From the NCBI RefSeq assembly GCF_000423125.1, contig NZ_AUHJ01000006.1:62001-126000 (forward strand): a stretch of DNA of 64,000 nt, given 5' to 3'. Positions 8,624 to 15,772 of this stretch are shown here, one piece after another. How positions within the stretch are numbered: position 1 is the first letter of the stretch; each line of letters begins with the position of its first letter. The position numbers and the translations under genes were made by a program. Source of the stretch: Haliea salexigens DSM 19537. Its GTDB lineage: Bacteria > Pseudomonadota > Gammaproteobacteria > Pseudomonadales > Halieaceae. The notes beneath the pieces were generated by a model. That model worked only from the letters and a program-made list of their open reading frames with translations, made no database searches and was not told the origin of the DNA.

Positions 8624-9105
8624 TATTGGGCACCTCCGTTGCAGGAGTCATTAGCGAACTTTGTTGTAGCAACATGGTCATGAGTGGGTTCCTTCGTGAT
8701 GGTGTTAAAGCCAAGTACCGTCGTGTTGATGTGTAGCCCAAGGAGTTTGTAGTAGGGCGCGTCCTCGTGGATCTCCCACGTCGAGGTCACCATATCCTTG
8801 GTCTTTCTCTGGAATGATGCCCCCAGGGCCTCCAATTCTCTGACCGCCGCCTCGGGATCACTGACCCCAGCGTCTCGGAGCTCGGACCAGCTTATCCACT
8901 TCCTGCCGTTGGTCAGGAAATGCCCTAGCGCCCGCCCTGGGTCTTGAGGCAAAGTAATCGAAGTCGTTTTGCTCGACAGTGACACTGTCACGTTGCCCTG
9001 TTCATCCACGGGGCGAATCATCCATGGCTGTGGGGCGCTCTTTATCGAAGTTGGCTTGAGAATGGCCCGCGACGATTTCACACCGGGTTTCCCAAAACTA
9101 TGCAT
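8623..9105 (-). CDS. Hypothetical protein, possible winged-helix (160 aa)
   Basis: It follows the AlpA-type regulator and overlaps it by 8 nt, with AGGAGG ahead of the ATG at 9105. The longer frame to 9243 lies inside alpA and is rejected. The central part (about 75-115, LGHFLTNGRKWISWSELRDAG then AVRELEALGASF) resembles the winged-helix-like pattern of the next gene. The two may therefore be diverged relatives. N- and C-terminal parts look disordered. Function unknown; probable role in element control or replication. Confidence 0.65.
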   Translation of the reverse strand: MHSFGKPGVKSSRAILKPTSIKSAPQPWMIRPVDEQGNVTVSLSSKTTSITLPQDPGRALGHFLTNGRKWISWSELRDAGVSDPEAAVRELEALGASFQRKTKDMVTSTWEIHEDAPYYKLLGLHINTTVLGFNTITKEPTHDHVATTKFANDSCNGGAQ

Positions 9106-9361
9106 TGCTGGCAACCTCCTGATCGCGCTGGGTAATCCTCTGCTGAATCCAGGCACGAACTTCTGCCTCGATCCATGCGCGAGAGCTTCCGCCCGGCACG
9201 AGTGGCACGCTTTTTGGGAAACGCCCCTCTGCGGCGAGGGCATAAATGTGGCTCTTGCTAAGGCCGCAAAGCCTCATAACCTCACGGATACGGATGAGCC
9301 GGTAGTCGGTGTAGTAACCGTCCTCATCCAGGACGAGTTGGTCTGCTAGTAGTGTCTGCAT
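9098..9361 (-). CDS. AlpA-family transcriptional regulator
   Basis: 87 residues. The core (LIRIREVMRLCGLSKSHIYALA, then GRFPKSVPL and the Trp-rich SRAWIEAEVRAWI) is the MerR-like helix-turn-helix of the AlpA family. Family members control integrase or excisionase genes in P4-like elements. It is the first gene of the overlapping operon leading to the helicase. An AAGGA ribosome-binding site lies about 9 nt upstream of the ATG. It probably acts on promoters within the element, perhaps at the repeats near the integrase. Confidence 0.88.
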   Translation of the reverse strand: MQTLLADQLVLDEDGYYTDYRLIRIREVMRLCGLSKSHIYALAAEGRFPKSVPLVPGGSSRAWIEAEVRAWIQQRITQRDQEVASNA

Positions 9362-9727
9362 AGGGAGATCCTTATCGCAGGTGACTGAAAAGGTCGCAGC
9401 GTTCTCGCTGGACTGGGCATAGTTTTGCTGTTTGGAAAATCGTTTTCTGAAGAATTTGCGGGGGATAGGCAGGAAATATTACACATCGATACTGAAGAAA
9501 AATTTCTCCAGTTGTGATTTTTCCTCGACGTACGTCGACGCTACGGCAAGCACACGGATAGCTTCCCAGATGCCGTAGGGCAGCTCGGGTCTCGTAACTA
9601 ACTCGGAAAGAAGCGACCAAGGATCTCGCGGCGGAAAAGCAGGCGGAAAGTTATTGCTTAAGCCCTAGCGATGAATGATCGAAGTGGCAGTGCGTGGGAG
9701 AGGACCTACAGCAATTAGGAGTTGCGG
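9362..9727. other. Intergenic region between integrase and alpA operon
   Basis: About 366 bp with no supported gene. It is AT-richer than its surroundings at 9420-9520 and presumably holds the alpA promoter. It includes the perfect palindrome at 9525-9538. Confidence 0.4.
9525..9538. promoter_or_regulatory. Perfect 14-bp palindrome, candidate operator
   Basis: TCGACGTACGTCGA is an exact palindrome upstream of the alpA operon. Its position suits a dimeric regulator; the binder is unknown. Confidence 0.4.
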
Positions 9728-10948
9728 CTAGGCAGCATTGGCCACGGCGGCGCGAGCGGCTTTCTCCTTGAGGTCGTCCAGGTAGTCCGCCCACCCCTGC
9801 ATCATCTCCTTCCTGCCATCCAAGTGAGACGTGCGGTTGTAGGCCCGCCCATTGGGGTCTTTCACTGCATGCGCCAGCTGATGTTCGATCCAGTCGGGAC
9901 GGAAGCCCAGAACCTCATCAAGCAGCGTCCTGGCCATGGCCCGGAAACCGTGGGGGGTCATGGTGTCGTTGTCGTAGCCCAGGGTCCTTAGTGCTGTTCG
10001 TACTCCATTCTCAGAAAGGCACCGGCTGCCGCCGCGGGCACTCGGGAAGACGAACTTGCCGCGTCCTGTCAGTAGTTGGATTTCCTGGAGGATAGATAGC
10101 GCTTGCTCGCTGAGCGGTACAATGTGGGCGTGCCCCATCTTCATTTTTTCAGCTGGTATCTCCCAGCGCTTTTCCGTCCAGTTCAACTCAGACCATTCCA
10201 TGGCCCGAAGTTCTCCGGGGCGTTGGAAGATAAGGGGAGATAGCCTAAGGGCTGCCCGTACAACAGCAGTGCCACGAAAACCATCAATGGCGACCATCAG
10301 CTTGCCTACCTCGACCGGATCTGTGATCGCTGCCAGGTGTTTCTTCTTGGGGTTCTTCAGGGCGCCCTTGAGATCCGCTGAAGGATCTCGTTCTGCCCTG
10401 TCAGTGACGACTGCATATCGAAATACCTGGCCGGCGGTTTGTTTGGCGCGGTGTGCGGTCTCGACAGCGCCTCTGGACTCGATCCGCCGGAGCGTGTTGA
10501 GAAGGTCTGATGCTGTGATACCTGTGATGGGGCGGTCACCCAGGTAGGGAAACAGGTCCTTCTCCAGTGCCCGGAGCGTCCTGTCCTGATGACTCTTGGA
10601 GCGATCACACATTTTCGTGCTGAACCACTCCCTGGCGATTGCTTCAAAGGTGTTCTGGTCCGTCAGGTGTTGTGTCTGTTTTGCCACCTTCCTGGTTGCT
10701 GCGGGGTTAATGCCTTTCCTGAGGTTAGTCCTGGCATCCTGGTGCGCCTCGCGGGCCTCCAGCAGGGAGACATCGGGATATACGCCCAGTGCGAGTGTTT
10801 TCCGCTTCCCGGCAAACCGGAAGTCGAAGCGCCAATACTTGCTGCCGTTGGGGTGGACTAGCAGGTATAGCCCGTCACCATCGCTGAGCTTGTACTGCTT
10901 GTCAGTTGGCTTTGCGTGTTTTACTTGGGTTGCCGTCAGCTTGCCCAT
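9728..10948 (-). CDS. int: P4-type tyrosine integrase
   Basis: 406 residues from the ATG at 10948, which has AGGAGAGGA upstream. An N-terminal DUF4102 arm-binding domain (about 1-90, including LSDGDGLYLLV and SKYWRFDFR) is followed by a core-binding domain and the catalytic domain. Visible catalytic residues are R in RPGELRAMEW, H-x-x-R in PHGFRAMA, a second H in HQLAHAV, and Y in NGRAYNRTSH. It integrates and excises the element by site-specific recombination. It lies 185 bp from the 3' end of ssrA, a classic target for this family. Confidence 0.95.
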   Translation of the reverse strand: MGKLTATQVKHAKPTDKQYKLSDGDGLYLLVHPNGSKYWRFDFRFAGKRKTLALGVYPDVSLLEAREAHQDARTNLRKGINPAATRKVAKQTQHLTDQNTFEAIAREWFSTKMCDRSKSHQDRTLRALEKDLFPYLGDRPITGITASDLLNTLRRIESRGAVETAHRAKQTAGQVFRYAVVTDRAERDPSADLKGALKNPKKKHLAAITDPVEVGKLMVAIDGFRGTAVVRAALRLSPLIFQRPGELRAMEWSELNWTEKRWEIPAEKMKMGHAHIVPLSEQALSILQEIQLLTGRGKFVFPSARGGSRCLSENGVRTALRTLGYDNDTMTPHGFRAMARTLLDEVLGFRPDWIEHQLAHAVKDPNGRAYNRTSHLDGRKEMMQGWADYLDDLKEKAARAAVANAA

Positions 10949-10967
10949 ATCTGCAGTCCTCTCCTGG

Positions 10968-11060
10968 TTTTGACGGTACACGTTTTGACGGTACCGAATA
11001 TACCGCCACCTGTACCGTCAAAGGTGACGGGATCTGGTTGGATCATGTGGACGGTATAGG
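10968..11060. repeat. GACGGTA repeats upstream of the integrase (arm-site or operator array)
   Basis: TTTTGACGGTAC occurs at 10968 and again at 10983 (15-bp period). An inverted copy GTACCGTCAAA lies at about 11012-11022 and a variant GGACGGTATAG at about 11049-11059. All lie between the integrase start and the ssrA terminator. They could be integrase arm-type sites, excisionase sites or a regulator's operator. Confidence 0.6.
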
Positions 11061-11073
11061 ACGCAGTATAAAC

Positions 11074-11099
11074 AAAAAAGCCCTGAATATCAGGGCTTT
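11074..11099 (-). terminator. Rho-independent terminator of ssrA
   Basis: On the minus strand the perfect 10-bp stem AAAGCCCTGA/TCAGGGCTTT with a 3-nt loop runs into a T-rich tract. It lies 34 nt downstream of the tmRNA 3' end and would end that transcript. It may be element DNA, given that integration is expected at the tmRNA 3' end. Confidence 0.85.
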
Positions 11100-11132
11100 A
11101 AGGACTTCTTTGGACTTGCTTGGATGGGTGTT

Positions 11133-11170
11133 TGGTGGAGGCGGCGGGAGTTGAACCCGCGTCCGCCAGT
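11133..11170. other. Probable attachment site at the 3' end of ssrA
   Basis: P4-type integrases often use the 3' end of ssrA, and the integrase gene lies just beyond it. The crossover point inside this segment is not determined. I saw no second copy elsewhere in the window, so the partner site should lie left of position 1. Confidence 0.55.
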
Positions 11171-11391
11171 ACTCTGCCTTCGGCTCTACATGCTTAGTTT
11201 CCGTTAATTAATTTAGCCTCATACAGCCCAACGGGCAGGACGTAATTGGCGAGCCTGAATAAGTTTTAGCAGTTCCACCTCAGGCAGGCTTCACAGCGAT
11301 CCAGTTCTATATGACAGTCAGTAGTGCGGTACTGGCACCTTACTAAAGACCGCTAGGGCCGAAGCCACTAGTTGGTGCTTTCACGGGCTGC

Positions 11392-11430
11392 TTACGCAGC
11401 CAGTTGGGCACCGTAGTTGTCGTCGTTGGC
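11392..11430 (-). other. ssrA: tmRNA tag reading frame (ANDDNYGAQLAA)
   Basis: Twelve codons GCC to GCG followed by TAA. The -LAA end is the degradation signal used by ClpXP and related proteases. The resume codon is GCC (Ala). Confidence 0.9.
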
Positions 11431-11537
11431 AACTAATAGTTTGCAGCTTTGGATTAACGTGATTGGCTACCATCACGGCATGCACCTCAGGGTTCGTTAC
11501 CGTCGTCGAATCCGTATCGCCCCCAGTGTGACTCGCA

Positions 11538-11543
11538 ATTGTA
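11538..11543 (-). promoter_or_regulatory. Candidate -10 box of ssrA
   Basis: On the minus strand TACAAT lies 13 nt before the mature tmRNA 5' end. The matching -35 is weak (AGTCTA at 17 bp), so this is only a candidate. Confidence 0.4.
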
Positions 11544-11549
11544 CCTCAA

Positions 11550-11579
11550 TTGCACAATGTTAGACTGTGAATTGTGCAA
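11550..11579. promoter_or_regulatory. Inverted repeat TTGCACAA-N14-TTGTGCAA, candidate operator
   Basis: Two perfect 8-bp arms (11550-11557 and 11572-11579) sit between the divergent ssrA and Ldh2-family genes, overlapping the likely ssrA promoter. The layout suits a dimeric repressor; none is identified. Confidence 0.45.
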
Positions 11580-11650
11580 AAGTTCCCGTGGGCCTACTCA
11601 TCCGTTTCCAGGTGAGTGGGCTATTCACTCCCCTGAAAAAGGAGCCTGAC

Positions 11651-12715
11651 ATGTCAGTGCGTTACGCTCACGCCGATCTTCATTCCTTCAGCCAGCGCCT
11701 GTTTGAGGCCGCAGGCCTGCCCGCTGAGCGTGCGGCAGTGATGGCGGAAATCCTGCTGGAGGCCGATCTCATGGGCTTTACCACCCACGGCATGCAGCGG
11801 GTGGCGCACAACGTGCGCTGGTTGATGGAAGGTGCAAGCCGCTGCAGCGGTGAGCCCACGGTGCTGGTCGACAAGGGTGCTCTGTTCAACTGGGACGCCG
11901 CTTTCCTGCCGGGCCCATGGGTGGTGAGTCAGGCGGTGGACACGGCGCTGGCGCGGGTACCGGAACACGGTGTGGTAACGGCAACGCTGCGCCGCAGCCA
12001 ACACATCGCCTGCCTTGCGGCGTACCTGCCGCGTGTGATCAAGGCGGGTTACCTGGGCATGCTCACGTGTTCCACGCCCTCTGAGCACACCGTGAGCCCT
12101 TTTGGCGGCCTGACCCCGGTATTCTCCGCCAACCCGCTGGCCATGGGGGCGCCCGGGCAGGAATACCCGCTGTTGTTTGATATCAGCATGTCGGTGACTG
12201 CCGGTGGCTACGTGGCGCGCGCAGCTCGCGAGGGCGAACGTCTGCCCGAGCCGTGTCTGAAGGATGCCGATGGCCGGGTGACCGACGATCCGGCCGCGCT
12301 GGAGGGCCCGCCGCGCGGCAGCATCATGCCCATTGGCGGTGCCCAGCATGGCTACAAGGGCGCAGCGCTTTCCGCTGCCACGGAAGTGCTGAGTATGGCG
12401 CTGGGCGGCTACGGGCGCGCGGATGCGGAGGCCGCGGGTGATGGTGAAGCCAATTCGGTGTACCTGCAAATTATCGACCCCGCAGCGTTCGGATCCCTGG
12501 CCACGTTCAAGGAGCAACTGCATGCGCTGCAATACCTGGTGACGGCCAGCGAGGTGCCAGAGGGCGCGCCGCCGGTGCGCTTCCCGGGGCAGCGAGCCTG
12601 GCAGCGACGCACCGAGCAGCTGGCTGGCGGCGTGGCGCTGTATCCGAGCATCATGGAGGATCTGGCACCACTAGCGCGGCAGTTGGAGGTCACCCAGCCC
12701 GTGCCGCTGGGCTGA
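11651..12715 (+). CDS. Malate/L-lactate dehydrogenase family (Ldh2/YlbC) oxidoreductase
   Basis: 354 residues, slightly longer than the usual 330-350. Family features include the N-terminal helical part with EADLMGFTTHGMQRV, the substrate-region His in RRSQHIACLAAY, and SANPLAMGAP with IMPIGGAQHGYKG further on. These are NAD(P)-dependent dehydrogenases of 2-oxo or 2-hydroxy acids with an unusual fold. The substrate cannot be predicted from the sequence. The start at 11651 follows AAGGAG; the frame upstream lacks a ribosome-binding site. It stands alone, with the inverted repeat at 11550-11579 in its promoter region. Confidence 0.85.
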   Translation: MSVRYAHADLHSFSQRLFEAAGLPAERAAVMAEILLEADLMGFTTHGMQRVAHNVRWLMEGASRCSGEPTVLVDKGALFNWDAAFLPGPWVVSQAVDTALARVPEHGVVTATLRRSQHIACLAAYLPRVIKAGYLGMLTCSTPSEHTVSPFGGLTPVFSANPLAMGAPGQEYPLLFDISMSVTAGGYVARAAREGERLPEPCLKDADGRVTDDPAALEGPPRGSIMPIGGAQHGYKGAALSAATEVLSMALGGYGRADAEAAGDGEANSVYLQIIDPAAFGSLATFKEQLHALQYLVTASEVPEGAPPVRFPGQRAWQRRTEQLAGGVALYPSIMEDLAPLARQLEVTQPVPLG

Positions 12716-12722
12716 CCTGGCC

Positions 12723-12771
12723 TCAGGGGTTCAGCGGAGGCGTCGCTGGCGCTGCGTGCCCGCGCTTGGCC
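12723..12771 (-). pseudogene. Remnant copy of the batD 3' end
   Basis: This 49-bp segment matches 13857-13905, the last codons of batD, at 42 of 49 positions; the first 20 are identical. On the minus strand it still reads the terminal -LNP stop. It starts 7 bp after the Ldh2-family stop. The original batD end may have been here before about 1.1 kb was inserted with duplication. Confidence 0.7.
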
Positions 12772-12898
12772 GGGGCACTACGCCATCATGATCGCGAATA
12801 CGACGCGGACCGGGCTGTGGAAGCTATTGCCTGAGATCAAACCCCTTGTAAACGAGAACGAGCCCATACACGGGGGATGGGCATCCATAATTTGCGCG

Positions 12899-13615
12899 CT
12901 AATCTTCTCGTGGGGCGATCGTGGGTTTGCAGAGTGTGCAACTGGTGCTGCTTTCTCCGCCACCCGATTCCACATAACGTAGTTTGTGAGTGGGCGAGCT
13001 GCGGTTGCTTGATACCTGGTACCGCCGGAGGGGGTTTACTGCGATTGCCTGAACCACTGCGCCGCGTCCCGTGTGGTGGCTACCTTCGATAACGTCGCGT
13101 TCAAGTTCTTCAAGATAATCAATTTGCAGCCCGGTTAGTTCCTGTTCCAGGGCGGCCTTGCTCATCATCTGTTCCGCGACGGGCGGACCACCGGTGTCGT
13201 AGTCCAGTTGCGTTGGGGTGTAGGCCTCAAGTAGAAAAACGCCGCCGCGTTTCAAGGCCAGAGTCAGGTTATCATGCAGGCGTTTGCGAAGCTGTGGTGG
13301 TACATGGCAAAAAATAGAAATTATTCCATCCCATTGATTGGTGCCGAGGTCAAAATGTTCCAGGTCGGCGTGTATACAGTGAATACTTACGCCGTGTTTA
13401 GTCGCCAGTTTTTTGGCCTTTTCAAGGCCGACATTGGACAGGTCCACAGCGGTGACGTCGTAGCCCTGCCGGGCGAGGAATACCGCATTCCGGCCTTCAC
13501 CCTCACCGAGGCACAACACTTTTCCCTTGGGGATACGCTGAAAATTTTCCGCCAGAAAGGTGTTGGGTTCTTCGCCGTAAATGTAGTCTTTGCTGTTGTA
13601 TCGCTCATCCCACAT
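12899..13615 (-). CDS. Class I SAM-dependent methyltransferase, C-terminus possibly extended
   Basis: 238 residues from the ATG at 13615 (MWDERYNSKDYIYG), a typical opening for small tellurite-resistance/thiopurine-like methyltransferases. AdoMet motif I LCLGEGEGRNAVFLA lies at about 33-47, with the acidic VTAVDLS loop next and GGVFLLEAY later. The domain normally ends near GRGAVVQAIAV (about residue 195). The remaining 45 residues are Ser/Arg-rich and look like out-of-family readthrough, so the end may have been altered by the rearrangement here. The gene sits between the two batD-end copies and is probably foreign to this locus. Substrate unknown. Confidence 0.78.
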   Translation of the reverse strand: MWDERYNSKDYIYGEEPNTFLAENFQRIPKGKVLCLGEGEGRNAVFLARQGYDVTAVDLSNVGLEKAKKLATKHGVSIHCIHADLEHFDLGTNQWDGIISIFCHVPPQLRKRLHDNLTLALKRGGVFLLEAYTPTQLDYDTGGPPVAEQMMSKAALEQELTGLQIDYLEELERDVIEGSHHTGRGAVVQAIAVNPLRRYQVSSNRSSPTHKLRYVESGGGESSTSCTLCKPTIAPRED

Positions 13616-13747
13616 GGTGGCACCTCTACTTATGCTTAAGTGGGGAATCCGCCTTTGCATAGCGTCATATCGATAAGCCCCAGTTTACCAGTTTCGAGTT
13701 CTGCAGTGATTTTTTTGATAAATCTCGGCACCGGAGGCTGACAGCAA

Positions 13748-13856
13748 GTGAATATTCGTTATAACGATGAGTTGGCTCAGCTGATCAGTCAGCGTGTAGC
13801 TCGCAGCCTGGAACAGGAGGGGTTGTTCGAAAATGTGCTTTTTCCTGGGAGCGCCG
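13748..13856 (+). pseudogene. Truncated 5' end of an unknown gene
   Basis: A GTG start with GGAGG about 9 nt upstream opens a plausible coding sequence (MNIRYNDELAQLISQ and on, about 36 codons, helical and charged). It then runs straight into the antisense of the batD 3' end at 13857, where the translation becomes arginine/alanine noise. It looks like a real gene start cut by the same event that duplicated the batD end. Family not recognised. Confidence 0.55.
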
Positions 13857-15119
13857 TCAGGGGTTCAGCGGAGGCAGCGCCGGCGCCGTGCGCCCGCGCC
13901 TGGCCTTGTGATAACGCTGCCGCGCGCTCTGCAGCTTCCTCGCTAGTGCACTGCCGGCGGGTGCCGCCTTCCCCTGGCCGAACAGCGCAGTGCCCAGGTC
14001 GTCGAGGGCGCTGGCGAGCTCAGCATTCCCGTATCGCAGCGCGAACTCCCGGCTGTGCATGGGTGGTTGTAAGTGCTCGCTCCAGGCCATCAACGCGCGG
14101 TAGGCTGCGACGTTGTCGTTGGCCCGCAAGGCGCGCTGCAGCACCTTGAAGGCATGGGCTTCGCTCGCTAACCGGCGCTTGTGCCAGGTTTTCCAGGCGG
14201 GTTGCAGAAGCCGTCGCCACACTTGCCAGAGCGCGCCAACCAGCAGGCCGGCAAGGGCTGCGGCGATGAATGACCGCCAGTTCAGCACGTTGCCACTGCT
14301 GTCTACTGCAGTGCTGTCCGCGGGGGCGGGCCCGTTTACGTGGAATGTCGCGCCCTCGGTTGTCACCTGTTCCACGGTGCCACGCTCGGTATTCCAATAG
14401 CTCAGGGTGACCGGCGGGACCTCGAATTCTCCCCCGGCTTCGAATACCAGCGTGAGTTTCTCGCGGCGTGTGGCCAGTGGGCCATCGGTCGTTTGCGGGC
14501 GGTCCGCGTAGACGGCGGCACCTTGAAAGCGCAGCGCTGGCGCCAGTGGTGGCAGGAAGATGGCGGGCAGGCCGTCCAGTTCGGCGCGGTATTCCAGGGT
14601 GACGGCATCGCCACTGGCCAGGGTGCCGGTGTCACCACTGATGCTTACACTGAGCCGCAGTGCCGACCCCGCCAGATACGGTGAAAGTGACTCGGCCCCC
14701 GCGGGCACCACGGCGCTGAAGCGCACGGCGGGCAGCGGTACGGTCGTGCGGGTGGGCGCGGCGCCCGGGTTGGCATAGCTCACACCCAGCTCGGCACCGT
14801 CAATGCGGTAGTCGGCGGCTTGCAGCGGGTAAATACGGAAGCTGCGCACAATGCCCGACCAGTTCTCGCCGTTGATGGTGCGGCTGGTGGGGTAGGAACT
14901 GTCCGGGGGGCGCTGGGTGACGGTGTTGGCCAGTTCGAAATCCGGATACTCCGGCGGCTGCGCAAACCAGGTGGGCACCAGCACGGTCACCTGCAGTTCC
15001 AGTGCCTCCCCCACCCGCACTGTTTCCGGCTTGACGGTCACCTCCACCACGGGCTCCACCTGGGCAAAGGCGGTGACGCTCAGCAGGACGAGCCAGCAGG
15101 CGGCCAGCAGACGTGTCAT
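13857..15119 (-). CDS. batD: BatD-like protein (oxygen tolerance domain)
   Basis: 420 residues. A signal peptide (MTRLLAACWLVLLSVTAFAQ, cut about residue 20) leads a beta-rich periplasmic region typical of BatD (VEVTVKPETVRVGEALELQVTV, then IRSFRIYPL-type strands). One membrane segment follows at about residue 305-325 (SFIAAALAGLLVGALWQVW), then a cytoplasmic helical tail. It is the last gene of the MoxR/Bat operon and overlaps batC by 4 nt (ATGA). Bat proteins are linked to envelope stress and aerotolerance, with unclear mechanism. Its 3' end is duplicated at 12723-12771. Confidence 0.88.
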   Translation of the reverse strand: MTRLLAACWLVLLSVTAFAQVEPVVEVTVKPETVRVGEALELQVTVLVPTWFAQPPEYPDFELANTVTQRPPDSSYPTSRTINGENWSGIVRSFRIYPLQAADYRIDGAELGVSYANPGAAPTRTTVPLPAVRFSAVVPAGAESLSPYLAGSALRLSVSISGDTGTLASGDAVTLEYRAELDGLPAIFLPPLAPALRFQGAAVYADRPQTTDGPLATRREKLTLVFEAGGEFEVPPVTLSYWNTERGTVEQVTTEGATFHVNGPAPADSTAVDSSGNVLNWRSFIAAALAGLLVGALWQVWRRLLQPAWKTWHKRRLASEAHAFKVLQRALRANDNVAAYRALMAWSEHLQPPMHSREFALRYGNAELASALDDLGTALFGQGKAAPAGSALARKLQSARQRYHKARRGRTAPALPPLNP

Positions 15120-15772
15120 GGTGCTTCCCTCCGGCTCTGTTCCAGCGCGAAGCGGGTGCGCAGGAAGTCGGCGGTGTCGGTGTTCACCGAGCGCATCCAT
15201 TTCTCAGCGGATTCCAGCCCGATGGTGCTTTCCCGGGTGATTTCCATTTCGCGTCCGCGTTCATCTTCGTTATCGAACACATAGTCGTCTGCGCCGAGCT
15301 CGGATTCGTCCTCGGTGTCGCTGTCTTCCCGTAATTGCTCGATGTAGTGGGAGATGTACTGCGCCAGGGCGAGGTTGTCGGCGGCTTCCTGCCACCCGGG
15401 CGCCGCGGCGACTGCCAGTTCAAAGGCGCGGATCGCGTTGCGGTAGTCACGTGCCTTTATCAGGGCGTTGCCACGGTTATAGAAGCCGGTGGCGTCGGGA
15501 ATGCGCGCGAAGAGCTCTGCGGCTTGCTCGTACTGCCCGGCGTTATAGGCCGCAGTGGCTTTCCGGGCCGGATCTTCGAAATGTTCGAGGGCGCCCGGCC
15601 AGTCGCGCTGGTTCATGGCCAATTGGCCCTGCTGGTCGCGGGTTAGCCACAGGTCGGCAAAAGTGGCTTCACGGCTGGCCAGCCAGGCCAGCGCCAGCAG
15701 GGCGAGCAGCGTCACCAGCCCCAGCTGCTGGGGCGCGCGCTGCCACCATGGGCTGTGCCGGGTGCGGCTCAT
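15116..15772 (-). CDS. batC: BatC-like TPR membrane protein
   Basis: 218 residues from the ATG at 15772. A membrane segment (about 17-35, LGLVTLLALLALAWLAS) is followed by TPR-like helices (about 55-140: WPGALEHFEDPARKATAAYNAG, FYNRGNALIKARDYRNAIRAFELAV). An acidic linker (SDTEDESELGADD) and a C-terminal stretch close the protein. TPR proteins of this operon probably scaffold the VWA proteins. It overlaps the batB stop by 4 nt and batD likewise, so translation is coupled. Confidence 0.88.
   Translation of the reverse strand: MSRTRHSPWWQRAPQQLGLVTLLALLALAWLASREATFADLWLTRDQQGQLAMNQRDWPGALEHFEDPARKATAAYNAGQYEQAAELFARIPDATGFYNRGNALIKARDYRNAIRAFELAVAAAPGWQEAADNLALAQYISHYIEQLREDSDTEDESELGADDYVFDNEDERGREMEITRESTIGLESAEKWMRSVNTDTADFLRTRFALEQSRREAP

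Larger units (their letters stand above)
11133..11524 (-). ncRNA. ssrA: Transfer-messenger RNA (tmRNA), one-piece
   Basis: The 5' end GGGGGCG (11524 downward) pairs over 7 bp, with one G-U, to CGCCUCC just before the 3' ACCA. A T-arm GGGTTCAACTCCC-type sequence is present. The internal tag frame at 11392-11430 reads ANDDNYGAQLAA followed by TAA, a proteobacterial proteolysis tag. tmRNA rescues stalled ribosomes together with SmpB, which is also encoded in this window (20218-20700). Pseudoknot regions lie between tag and 3' end. The 3' end is the likely attachment site of the integrated element to its left. Confidence 0.96.

Noticed and set aside
9372-9620. 82-codon minus-strand frame upstream of alpA
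   Set aside because: No ribosome-binding site or family likeness; it covers the likely alpA control region.
11133-11170. tRNA gene at the element junction
   Set aside because: The T-arm and acceptor belong to tmRNA: the 5' partner lies nearly 400 bp away and a tag frame is present.
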